Below, piece after piece: positions 1 through 12,200 of a stretch of 64,000 nt of DNA. This DNA is from Dermacentor variabilis (lineage: Eukaryota > Arthropoda > Arachnida > Ixodida > Ixodidae). Made by a program: the position numbers and the translations under genes. Under the pieces are notes generated by a model. That model was not told the origin of the DNA and did not search any database. It worked only from the letters and a program-made list of their open reading frames with translations. Every line of letters begins with the position of its first letter. Positions within the stretch are counted from its first letter, which is position 1. The DNA is taken from contig NC_134568.1 of NCBI RefSeq assembly GCF_050947875.1, positions 255,571,778-255,635,777 of the forward strand. Direction: 5' to 3'.

Positions 1-130
1 TGACATTATTTTTGCTTAAACAAGCCTTGAGTGCGCCAAACTTGATTCAACCCGCACATGTCAACGCTGGTAGCCTTAGAAGCGTTCACATGTGCCCCTA
101 GGTATAGGACATGATACGCTCTAAAAAAGG

Positions 131-405
131 TTTGCACCCTTTGGGGTGCACTCCTAGAAAAATTTACACCCTTTGGGGCGTATCTTGTCCCACAACAATA
201 ATCGCCATCTGTCTTGCCCGCGTTTCCTTTCTTTAACGCTGCGAGCCCGGTACTTCCCAGTCACGAACGGCATGCGCGTTATCAGTGTGACGCAGCATTC
301 TCGACAGGAAAGTAGCCAGAGCCGAGTTTTCAAGAAAGGAAACGCCAGCAAGGCAGATGACGATTATTGTTGTGGGACAAATACACACCCTAAAGGGTGC
401 AACCG
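131..405. mobile_element. Small inverted-repeat element (MITE-like)
   Basis: Imperfect terminal inverted repeats of about 50 bp: the left arm (about 169-217) and the right arm (about 355-405) both carry TTGTCCCACAACAATAATCG or its complement next to a palindromic CACCCTTTGGGGTG-type end. There is no transposase. A second palindromic terminus at 132-150 suggests a nested or partly duplicated end. Confidence 0.55.
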
Positions 406-699
406 TTTTAAGAGTGAATAGTGTAAGGTGTATTGGACGTAAAGTGCAGTCCAGGCGGCGCTGCGGAAACGTCGGCCAACAGAGCCCTCCATGCTGCGTT
501 AATCAGTTTCGGGTAGTACAAAACGCAAATCCCTGCTGGTGAATGCAAGGTGCCACGGAATATCTGCTCGTCTGAACTGCGCTACGGTGAGAATTCTGGA
601 GAAGTTCATTCATGGGAGGCATTTTAAGAAGCCTTCCTTCGCCAAGGAAGCAAAGCGCTATGCTGGCATTAGCACAGAACACCTATGTGTTAGTACCAC
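406..699. other. Unassigned non-coding
   Basis: No recognisable gene or repeat family; short overlapping ORFs only, without domains. Confidence 0.4.
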
Positions 700-1262
700 G
701 AAGCCCCACCCATGCCCTCATAACCGCCAGCCACTGTTCCTCTGCAAAGCTGCAAATAGTTTGTACTTCAAATTTTCCCTGTTTCATAAATAAGGCGGTA
801 ACCCCACACACAAAAAAATCGCGTAATTTTATACGTTTTACTCGTCAATTATAGTGGAATGGTGATAGCCTAATTCTTTAATTAACTGAAATAACATGCT
901 TGCTTCGCTGCAACTTTTTTCTGTCAAGTTTCACTTCAGTTGGCATTGAAGTTCCATGAGTGAAACAGACTCGGCAGTGAAATGAACTGTACCATGGACT
1001 TTTGAAGAATGAAATGCTCAGACTCCATACACTTTGTCCATGTCTGTTGCACACCTTATCAGCCTCCACATATGAAAAGACTCGTTAAGAACAGCAGACG
1101 CTCAGGAGCTCCGGAGGTGTCAAATATGACGCCATTTTGAAAACGTCACATGACGACGACTTCGTTTGCTTCTGTGATTGGTTAGCTGAGTAACACAACC
1201 CCGCATGGTCTGTGTACCTTGGTTGCCAACTGCTGTTTTTATAAGTTGTATCCTACTATAGC
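700..1262 (+). repeat. Dispersed repeat, copy 1
   Basis: Strongly similar over about 560 bp to 10562-11120, from GAAGCCCCACCCATGCCCTC to AAGTTGTATCCTACTAT. Copy 2 sits inside a pogo-like element; this copy lacks the pogo termini, so it is either a fragment of such an element or an independent repeat. Confidence 0.75.
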
Positions 1263-4200
1263 AAACAAATGAATAATGGCAACAAATGAAACAATATTGC
1301 TGCTACATATCGTTCTTTCTCCGTAATTGTCATTATTACTTTGTTTACAGCAACACATACATAATCTGACATTGTATGCTTAAACACCACTTTTTATGTA
1401 CAGTCCCCTAACTTCATGCTGTATCTGACTTGTCTTTACCACATCAGTCAATCAAAAATATGTTCTCTAACATGTAGAAGAAGGTAGAAGGTTCTGAAAT
1501 GGTTTGAACCACTGCATGTACTTTTGTTTAATTACGTGGGCCACTTCACCATCAGAAATCCCTTTATGTCCTATAATTTCCTAAGCATGGTAATTTTCTA
1601 ACTAAAAATAAAAATTTTAAAAACACCATCTGCGGTTTCAGAGTTTACTGCAATTCTGCATTTTTGCTTCAGCTTTTTGCAACTCTCGAAGAAATGATCC
1701 ACAGGCTACTTCCAATAAACAGATGTGCCTTTCTGGTAACTGAACACCAAAATAAAATAATGAAGCCTGAACACACAAAGAAAGCGAGGCCAGCTGTTCA
1801 GCGACTTGTGTACTACAAGACTTATGTACTACCCAGCCAATTTTGTCACTCACCCCCAAATCACAGCACAATATGTTCTAAAACTCCAGCCTGTCAGGTC
1901 CATGACCCACATGACAATTCACCATGCAACAATAATGGCGGCGACGACGCACAACATCGTATGGGCATTTCAAACACTTTTCAAGTGCATGAACTATGTA
2001 CAGAACACAAAACAACACACAAAACAAGCAAGACCTGTACATGTTGCTCTACAGGGTGGCGTCTTTTCTGTACAAGCTAGCCAACTTGGTTGCCCGCTAA
2101 CTAGTTCTGCCACAGTGCGTTCAAAACTCCAGCCCATCAGCCCAAGAGGGGTGAGGACATGCTGTGGTGCGATCTTCCGAGAGCCTGCTTCTGACGTGGT
2201 ATGAGGGATAACATGGTGCGCTCATCATAGTTTGGCTGCCGGTGCTGAAACAAAGCACTGCACGGACACCCTCCTAGGCGGTTGTATAAGGTGCCTTCAC
2301 ACAAGGGAATATGTCACTGCAACGTGACTGACCTTAGGGCACACTGCAAACACAGAACACAATACACACGCTGCATCTTCACAAGATACTATGCATGGCC
2401 ACTGGGTGCAGCTGTCGCAATGCAGTAAGCCAAGGCATTTTTTTTTCTTCATGCAAGAAAAATGTAAATCGAATAGAATTGTGCAGCACACTATAAAACA
2501 GGAGCCGTTGCCGTCTCATTGTAGCAACCACATGAATTCTCAACATGCGGTACGTGTATGTGTATGTTATCATGCAATATTTCAATTTGACTGTAAGTGG
2601 TACTGCCAGTGTGGCACATTTCCTTTTTCTTCTTTTTAGTTGGAATAGATTTTTACAAGATTGCCAGTAAAGGATAATGCACTTCGATCCGTAGAAGTGG
2701 ATTACATGAAGACGCAGACATTACTTGCAAATGACCATGTAGATAATTAAAATGATGCCCTAAAGAACTTTCTATATTATTCACTTGTTGAAATTGTGAA
2801 ATTAAAATCAAGATGTAGTGAAGGTCTTACTAGCCTAGCAAATTCCTTAGAATAGCATCACTTTCAAGATATCTGTCACCAAAGGTGCTAAATTATACAC
2901 TGGTGTTTCAGTTATTTTTCCAAACTACTCGAGGGAGGCTCTTCTCAAACTGTTAACAGGAACACCAATATATTTCGCACCACATTTTGCAGATGTAGGT
3001 CTCCGTACTGGCCTTAAGATTTCCGCTAAGCATGGCATGACTTCACAACTGCCAAATTTCAACATCTAACAAAGTGAACAATTAAAAAGGTAAATATTGA
3101 ATCTTTTCAATTATAGCTACCTGGTTGTTGCAATGTTTCATGGAAATAATGTCTGCCTCTTCTGATAACTAATCTGAAAAGGCTGAACTGCGCTTTCAAG
3201 GTGATCTTTAAAAAGATCTTCACTGTAACTAAAAACTAAATAAATAAATAAATCACCATATATCGTAAATGTGCCTGAATATAAGCATGGAATATGGCTT
3301 CATGCCTGAAAAGGGAGGAAAGCGATACAATAATGAGCGTACAGGACCAAGGTGGTATCCCATCCACCATAGTCTAGTTTTCCGCAGTGCCGTCTTTTTT
3401 TTCTCACCTCGAATGCAGTATACCCGTACCTAATGCACTTATTTGCACCGTGCCGTGAACTCTAGGGTGCAGCAAATGTGCATTTGACAAGACAAAAACA
3501 AATATTGTTGCGTGAATCCTTTCAAAGTCATTTGTAGATACTTGTAATTTACAGCTAAAGAATTTGGCACCTTTAAGGACATGTGATAGCTATTTGCAAT
3601 GATACAATCTTTTTTCATAATTCTGTTTGATGTCTCGTCATTTATCGTAAGTGAGCTGTAAACCACAGCACCACTGAGGCTTCCCTGGTGTTGCTTGAAC
3701 ATTGTTTCTCAGCACATACCTGTAGTTTCAGAGCAGGCAATGTGGCAGTGTGCTCATTTGATCCTTCATGCCATGTCGTGCTGACTGCAGCACCAGTTTT
3801 TCCAGTAGTGGAGCTCACACCCAATATTCCCAGTTAATACCTAAGTATAACATATGCATGATTCATACTTGAATATTGTCTACATAATTTTTTTTCAGCA
3901 TGTGTTGTATGAATCAAAGTAGTGTTTTGTGGCGTCTGTTCTTGTGTATTCAGCAATCCAATCATAGCTAGATGTGATTGTGGAGGCTGGCTAGTGTAAG
4001 TAGGTGGGAGTGTTCCACTTGAAAGGATGGACAAGTCCATGTAAATGGCAGACATCTGCTTCCATCACTGGAAAGGGACAAGTGGGACACGTTTCGTCCA
4101 GTGCAAAATGCTGCCAGTTTCAAGTACAGAAGACAGCCAGTGTATAGGCCACCCAGCCTGCATCCTCCCAAGTGCAACTTTCTACACCCTAGTAAGGCGA

Positions 4201-5807
4201 CGGGGAGGGAGCAGACACACAAAGCAGGTGTCCTACAGGAGAGAATTTTTATGGGCACAGATTAAAGATTAATCTAGGCAGTGGTAGAATTATATACAGT
4301 AGAACTTCATGGATCTGTTCCTGTTTGTTTTCTTGGTTCTTATGTTCTGTAGCACCAGTCCAATATAGTTTGCATAAGGTCAAGCTTATTGGCTTCCCGT
4401 TTGTTATGTTTCTCTTCCTAGTTATGCCCAAGAAGAAAACTGTGACAGCGCACCACCAATGCAGCATCGTCCACCAATGACACCCATGTTGATTGTCACA
4501 TGTCATTGTTGAAGACAGTCACTTCACTGAACCTGCCGTGCAGTGCAGAAGGACAACCATCACCCTGTACAGACCATCTCCAGTCGCCGAGCTCAACACA
4601 GCTCACAAAGTCAAAAGCTAAGACAAGGTGAATGAAGGCACAAAGGGCTGCCCCACACCTACATTTGCGGGTGCTGTCTTGTGATCGTTAATACGTTATG
4701 CATCTACTCCGATATACAAGGCTGCAGAAACTGAAAAAGGGCTGCATGTGCTCGGCAAGCTGTCAATATTGAAGATGCAATCCAAGTGCCATATGAAAAT
4801 CACAAGCTTCATTTAGTGCGACTCATGTCTAAAGCCACCCCACAAATGTGTTTAACTTTCAATCTAGCCACCAGGCAGCAATAACGAGCTGACCAAATGG
4901 GTTTTTGATAATTTGTTACCTTTCTATTCACCTTCAAATAATATTCTGTGTAGAAGTTTTCTTAGACCACTAGTGCTGCTGCTAATGTTATCAGATGTTA
5001 TATTTTCCCAGATTACAAGTTATTTTTCTGTAGTCCCCTAGTAAATGTATTGATGGGGTTCTACTGTAATTTGCCTTGACAGTTAAGACTGGCTTGATGC
5101 ATACCTCTCTAACAAAGAGAAGGAGATTTCCTCTTTGTAAAAATAAAAGTAATGAACAGTTGAAACAAATGAAACTTCTCAACTCCCTTGGAGTAAGAAC
5201 AGTTAACTTGCTTGCATATTTATAAAAGGCTAAAAATGATACCCCAGTCATACAGTGAACTTTCGATTGTGATAGAGTCCCTTTGTGATTGAGTTTCTCA
5301 ATCGCTATTGGCTCCTTTGAGCAATCTGCACAAGGAAGCCAATTGAGGTCATGAAATTGCACCATGTGACTGGGGTATAACATGTATCATCAGTAGAAAT
5401 TAAGAAAAAGCACAAGTACTACATATACAGCACGAGTATGCAAGTATTCAGACTTGTTAAATAATGAATAAAAATTTATACAATCAGTTCACTATTTGTA
5501 ATCTGAAACAAAGATGTATTACGCATATATTTTTAATACCACTAGAATATTTTGCACATATTTTTAGGCCAGGGCATTTCATCAAATAACCTTCTGATTA
5601 TTGATTAATGCTTTAATAACCATAATTTTGTTACTGTGGTTAACAGGCAGAGTTGACTAGAGTAATATGAGGCAAACATCGGCACCGCACTAACTGCTTC
5701 GCTTACTCAACAGCAAGGAAGAAAACCACAGACCTAGCCACAATGCTCCAACGCAAAACGGTACTTGTGCGTCTCTTGGGACAAACACCACCCATGAACA
5801 CTGGACT
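1263..5807. other. AT-rich intergenic stretch, no gene recognised
   Basis: Read on both strands. Only short ORFs without recognisable domains and simple AT-rich runs such as (AAAT) near 3236-3253. I see no conserved coding segment or RNA gene. Confidence 0.5.
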
Positions 5808-6541
5808 TTAAGAGGAAGCTTTAGCTCGGGCCCAACTCCAACGCGGCCTATTCAAACACATGTAAAATGCAAAAACGCTTTTCTGAGATAACCCCTGGAC
5901 CAATTTCGACGAAATTTGTTGTACTTGAAGGAGAAAGTTAAATTCTAGTGACTGTTGGAAGCGGAATTTCGATTTAAGGCCTGAATCTTGTTAAAAAGAT
6001 TTTCAAAAAATTCGAAAGTTTGAAAAAAATAGAAGCACGAAGTTTACAAGTTAATAGCTCTGCATCCAAAACAGATATTGCGGTTCTGTAAACGGCATCC
6101 GTTAGATCATTGAAAGCGGACAAATTCAACATGTCAACTTGCATCTTACGTGAATCCGTTACATTGTATACAAGGGTTCTGCAAAAGCTGTGTTTCCATA
6201 TTATTAAATTTTTTGAGATTCATTTGTGACATATCAATTTTGTCCGCTTTAGATGTACTATTAGATGCAATTCCCAGAATTGTTATATCATTTTTAATTG
6301 CTGAATTACAGAGTTGCAAACTTGATAGTTTCGTTTTTTGAAAATTTGCGATTTTTGCCAATTTTTAGTAAAAGATTGAGGATCTAAACCAAAAATTCGA
6401 AAACAAACAGTCACTAGATTTTAAGTTTTTCTTTTAAATGCAATAAATCTTGTCAAATTTGGTGCCGTGGTTGCCGAAAAAAATGAATTCTCCTTTTACA
6501 CGTATTTACATGGGAGCACCCGAGCTAAAGCTTCCTCTTAA
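5808..6541. mobile_element. Foldback element with TTAA ends
   Basis: Flanked by TTAA at 5808-5811 and 6538-6541. The termini are exact inverted repeats (TTAAGAGGAAGCTTTAGCTC and three further bases). The similarity continues inward: about 350 bp of the left half can be aligned with the reverse complement of the right half, sharing blocks such as TCTAGTGACTGTT and AAAGCGGACAAA. The whole element is therefore one long imperfect hairpin with no coding capacity. The TTAA target suggests mobilisation by a piggyBac-type transposase, which is inference. Confidence 0.8.
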
Positions 6542-8514
6542 GGCAGCAGGACAAGTTGGGCTTATGATGGCGTCTGAGTGAGTTTGATAGGCTTAACATA
6601 TGTCCACTCAAGTATATTGTCACTGATGCGATATTAAATGCAAACACCAATTCAAATAGCACGGTATATTTATTCTTTGATGGTTATGTAAAAAAGCTAT
6701 TGTTTTAAAGACATTTTAGCCCACATGTGTAAATTCAAGTAATTCATTTAATCGCTTGAATGCTCCAAATAATTGCGTTCAAATTCATGTCCAGCCCTAT
6801 TATATTTATATGGTACATTGCCGGGGAATCTGTCAACCAACAAGCATTACAGGGAGTCTATAGCTTGTTTGAGGAGCAAATGGAAGGAACTGAACAGCCA
6901 GCATCTTTACAGCTTGATCTCATCGTACATGATGGTGATAGTGGTCCTGCCCTTTATATCGGGTCGCCATAGTTGACCATGTCCAAACCAGCATGACAAA
7001 AAACATGGAAACCGTCTTTTTGTGAACTTCAAAAATGTTTGCATAGTCATTAGTGCTATGGCCCATGCTGCCATAAAAACTCGAGGCATTTTTTGGTCAC
7101 CTAGATGGCCCCAATCTCCGTCTTGAACCCAAGTGCAGTAGGCAGCGCCAATATGCGGGTTGGCTGAAACATGACACCGTACTCCAGTACTACGCGACTC
7201 AGTGTCTCATCCAGAGCACAACGAAGACTAGTGTTGCCTCTAATACAAAAATCCCAAACTCTCAGCAATTCCCAATTTTCGCCACAAGCAGACTGCTCAT
7301 CCAAATAGCAAATATTGGGTAGAAGAATCTGCGAGATCTTTTAATTATTGCATGAGAGTACATCTTAAAACCTGCAACCTAGATAGCAAGTGGAAGATTG
7401 ATAAGGTTGCGTAGCTTGTTACCTTGCTGTAGCCGAAGCTCTTCAAAGCAACTTACAGCAATGACAGATACAATGCAAATGCTGCAGGCAGGCATGCTTC
7501 TGTGCCAACATGTGTGAGAGATTTGTAGTTTCAATCTGGTGCCTCAATACAATTAGTAGAAAATAAAGAGAACATGCAGTTGTATTGTTTGTGCCAAAGA
7601 GTCTTGCAAGCTATGTTTATTTGTACTTCAGACATATGGTGTCATTGATTCTATTAACATTGTGCTGTAGTTCAGAACTGATGAATCACTTTTAGTTTTT
7701 TGCAATTTGCTCACTTTAATTTCTATGCTCTTAACTCTTTGTCTGGTAGGCCCAACCCTTACTTGCAGAGGCACAGCAAGCGTAAACAGGCATTGCAAAA
7801 GCTAATAAAATAACCTTACCCTAGAAGCTATCAAAATTAATGATTCAACTCTTGTGAAATGCACTTTAAGGAAACTACTGAAGAAAAATTGAAAACAGTT
7901 TTATTCACATCTGATTTGGTGCATTTGGCTTCAAGGCCACGATACTGCCTTCCTTCTACATTGATCTGACTGGTGCCTGTATCAGTAGTTGCTGAAGCAG
8001 TGCAATCATCTTGGACTCCAGCTATGTTACCTGCAGCCCAAAGTCACACCACACACACAATGCCACAATAAGCTTTGATTGAGGTAGCAATTAGCTATGT
8101 GTTGCCAGGCAAGTGAGATTGCCTAGTCAAAAGATGCGGTTAGCTTTTCTACAAGAAGTCCATGCAGCTAAGCTAAAAAAGTTGACAAACACTGTTTTCA
8201 ACTTCAGTAGCTCTGGTCTATTGGTATGGTGACGGGCCATAGAGTAAAAAACAACGGCTATATTAAACTGGTATTTTCAACTGCATAAAACGAAACAGCA
8301 AATGGCTCATACATGTAATACCACAGCAAAGCAGATGGAATAACAGGCAATTTCAGACCAAAAATAACTTGGACGTTTTCTCCTGTTCAAGTTACGCTTA
8401 TTGTTCTCAAAACAGTCCTTTTATTTTTTTTTGCTCACTTTACATTAAATAAAGATTATAACATGCGAACTGCACTAATTACAAAAGAAAAGCCAGGAAC
8501 AGACAGAGTATGTT
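6542..8514. other. Intergenic stretch downstream of IMPA1
   Basis: AT-rich with no recognisable gene. Short ORFs near 6760-7300 have no domain that I recognise. Confidence 0.45.
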
Positions 8515-9150
8515 TTGAAATAAGATAAGCTTTATTGAGATGCAAAGATCTTATTACTGAACAAAAATTGAAAGGAAGTGCTGCGAAGTTACACTAGGAC
8601 ATAGAGTGAAATGTAGGGCAGTACCAGTGAATATAGAGCCTGGCTAAAAATTACAGAAATTACTGCTAATTGAAAAAAAAAAAAATTTGATCCCCAAAGA
8701 ACGTAACTAATAGTCTACTTGGTCCCACAGAATGTTTTTATTATAATGTAAGAGGTGTCTTTATAATTATGCCTTCCCATTTTAAACCTGCGTAAAGGTA
8801 CAGAAGACTCCAGATTGTTTTTGACCACCTGAAGTCTTTTAATGACCTCAGAAATCACAGCACAAAGGAACTAAAGTGGTGCCTGCTCATCACAGACTGT
8901 ACATGCAGTATTCATTACACTGAAGAATTATTTCTCATAACATCACAATAACGAGGGCTTGCAATGTCTACACATACACAATAAAATATTAACGCATTCT
9001 ATGTTGCTTGAATCATGAAATAGTAGTATTATAGCTTACTATATAACAAATGTGCCTACATCAAGTTGCTATACAAGAACCGTAGAAACACTAATCCCTT
9101 TCTTGTGTCATTATGAATCACGCTATCATAAAAATATTGCGAAGCTAAAC
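8515..9150 (-). other. IMPA1 3' UTR with AATAAA signal
   Basis: Downstream of the stop codon the minus strand stays non-coding and AT-rich. A canonical AATAAA (plus-strand TTTATT, 8531-8536) would give a 3' UTR of about 620 nt; a second AATAAA at 8737-8742 could give a shorter form. The cleavage site is inferred. Confidence 0.5.
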
Positions 9151-9257
9151 CTAGTCACTCTCTAATTGGACATGTTCCAAAATTTGGCTGATTGTATTTG
9201 CCAGTGCATGAGAGCTTGCACAGAGGACTCTTCGGTGCATCAAATTCAAGGGTCCAC
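9151..9257 (-). CDS. IMPA1: IMPA1 exon 8 (C-terminus)
   Basis: Residues 241-275, starting [20 protein letters not shown], equivalent to GGPFDLMSRRVIAANNRILA in the human enzyme; ends at TAG 9151-9153. Acceptor TATCTTCCAG. Confidence 0.93.
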
Positions 9258-12200
9258 CTGGAAGATAAGCACATGAAACAAGTCTAGTTGGATTTTGCAG
9301 GCAGTGAGAGGAACTTCACTTGACTGGCTTTTCACAAAAGTAAATTTTGTACACAAATATGGTAAAAGACTAACAGATAAAATTAAGTGAGTGGTAGTTA
9401 CTTGATAGCTAAGCCATAAAGAGTGATACACCACACACATCTCTTGGTGCATCATTAAGTTTTGACAAGCTGAAGGGGTAGTTGAAGGGTGAAGATATAA
9501 TGTGAATGCGCAAGTCAACATTGAAACAAAAAGAATGCTACCCCTTAGACAATTGAGCAAATAAATTTTTCTGCAAGATTTAAGGAGTCAAAAGTGCTAG
9601 GAAATATCACATACCTTGAGTATCCATGACAACACCTCCGGCCTCAGTAACAATTAGTGCGGCTGCAGCCATGTCCCAAACATGCATTCCAAATTCATAA
9701 AAGGCATCGGCCCCACCACTTGCGACAAAGCACATGTTTACTGCCGTGGAGCCCAGGCAACGCAATCTGGAATGTTGGGAAAATTTTCATGTTACAGTCT
9801 ACACTCGTTACAATGGACCCGCGTACAACAGACTTTCGAATATAACGGACCATATTTCAACCTTAGTTTGGTCAGCCTATTTTATTAATGCAACGAAGTT
9901 GACTTTTAACGGACCGTGTTACAACGGACTATCAGCGACGGCGGACAAAATCAGCGGGAATGTTTGTCAAAATCGGGCGTATAAAACACTTTTGCCGTGT
10001 TGACACGGGCTGGCAACTGACTTGCGAGGGTCAGCCGATGATCGCGGCTCAACATCATGCACGCGAGGGAGGGAGGAAAGCGGGGCGGAAGCATGCCGTC
10101 TTTCGTGCATGAGTCACAGGGAAGGGGGGGGGGGGGGGTTCTACTCCGGTGGCTGCTGTTAATGGCACGGCCGCGCGGGCGCCGCATCTTGAAAGAAATC
10201 TGTAATGTGGAAAAGTGCGTGCCCCCACGGGCGCCGTATCTTGAACGTGATCTGTGATATAAACAAAGTGCGTGCTGGTGCTAGCCTCATCTTCACAGCG
10301 ATCTGCAATGTGGAAAAAGTACCCGGTAGTTTCATATGTGTCATGCTTTCGACGTTTAGTTCACGTCGAAGTGAGAGACAGCACTAAGATCAATTCACTC
10401 ACTGCTGCTGCCGCACTTATCTTGTTTAATTTGCTATCGCAATTGATGCTTTACCTTTCGGAGGAAACTGCGACTTTTTGTTTTTGTTTTTTTACTTTGG
10501 ATGTTTGTCACTCACTCTTTGCAATAAAGTTCTTATAGAAGAATACAACTTAAGCCTGCAGTGAAGCCCCACCCACGCCCTCATAACTGCCAGCCACTGT
10601 TCCTCCGTGAGGCTGCAAATAGTTAGTACTTCAAGCTTTCCCTGTTACCTAAATATGGCGGTAACCACAAAAATAAAATTATAAGCGCATCCTCTTATAC
10701 GTTTTCATTCATCTATTATAGTGCAATGGTTAAAGCCTAATTATTTACTGAACTGAAATAAACCACTTGCTTCACTGAAACTATTTATTGTCAAGTTTCA
10801 CTTCAGTTAGCAGTGAAGTTTCATGAGTAAAACGGGCTCAGCAATGAAATGAACTGTATTGCAGACTCTTGAAGAGTGAAATGCTCAGACTTGATACACT
10901 TTGTCCATGTCTGTTACATGCCTCATTGCTTCCGCCGATGAAAAGACTCTTCAAGAACAGCAGATGCTCTGGAGGTATCAAGTATGACGCCATTTTGGAA
11001 AGGTCGCATGACGATGATTTTGTTTGCTTCGGTGATTGACTGGCGGAGTAACACAAACCCATGCGGTCCATATGCCTTGGTTGCCAACTGCCGTTTCTTT
11101 AAGTTGTATCCTACTATATAGACATTGCGACAAAAGTTTCGGAAGTGAGGCGTCTTAGATATTACGGACTTTGGATAAAACGGACGTTTTTTGTTGGATT
11201 ATATCTGGGTCCGTTGTAACGAGTCTACTGTAGTACATATTCTGCAACAAAAAATTATCAGACCACTAGGAGAAAACGATTAGATGATTAGACACAGCCA
11301 GCACAGCATGTTTGTGCCAATATAAGTACCACTACACAAGCTGCCATTAGAAACAACCTCTCAATTGTAGATTTAGAACCGACTTTAAATGACACAAATG
11401 TATACTGGCCTACAATAATGAAAGTGCTTATTGCCATACACATCACTGCATTTGATAATCAAAAGTGGACGAGCCATAGCCTCGTCTATGAGCTGTGCTG
11501 AGTGGATTTTGTATACACATCATTAACAGCAGCTCTGGAAAACCGATAAGTAGACTAAAGGAAGTTGGCTTCCCCCGAAGGTTACTACTTAGCGTTATGC
11601 AAAAATTGCTCCGGGATAAAGAAGTGGTGAAATGTGCACAGTCAGTAAGTGCTCAAAAACTAGAACAGTGGCAATTCACCATGTGCATCAAGTCCCACAC
11701 AATGTGAAAAAAAAATCATTAGGAAAAACAGGAATAAGAGTAGTGTTCACAATCCCTAACAAGCCCATGTTAAGTAACTAAGTATAAAAAGGCATTGTAC
11801 AAAGCTGTGGCAGAAAGCATGCTCATAAAATGTAAACTAGAACAATCAAGTGGTTTATAGCATTCCTTTGAGCGGTGGGGCACCTAAATGTCACCTAACT
11901 CATGCTCGCTGAAAAGTATTTTGGGCAGCCACCTGGCTGCACATCACATACATAAGGTAGTTTTTCAGGCAATAAAATAAAACCGCTGTTAGCCAACATG
12001 TTGTCCTGTTACCCTTGCTGTGTCTCGTCATTGCACAAAATACCCACATGCAAGTCAAGCAGCAGCTAGCATTTTATTAGGAACCCTACTCCGCATACAA
12101 CACAGGAATTTACCCACTATCTCATTTCATGCTTCAAAATGCAGTGAGCTCAGCTAGCAGACAACTAAGTATTGTGGGAAAGCGAATTCTAGCTAACAGG

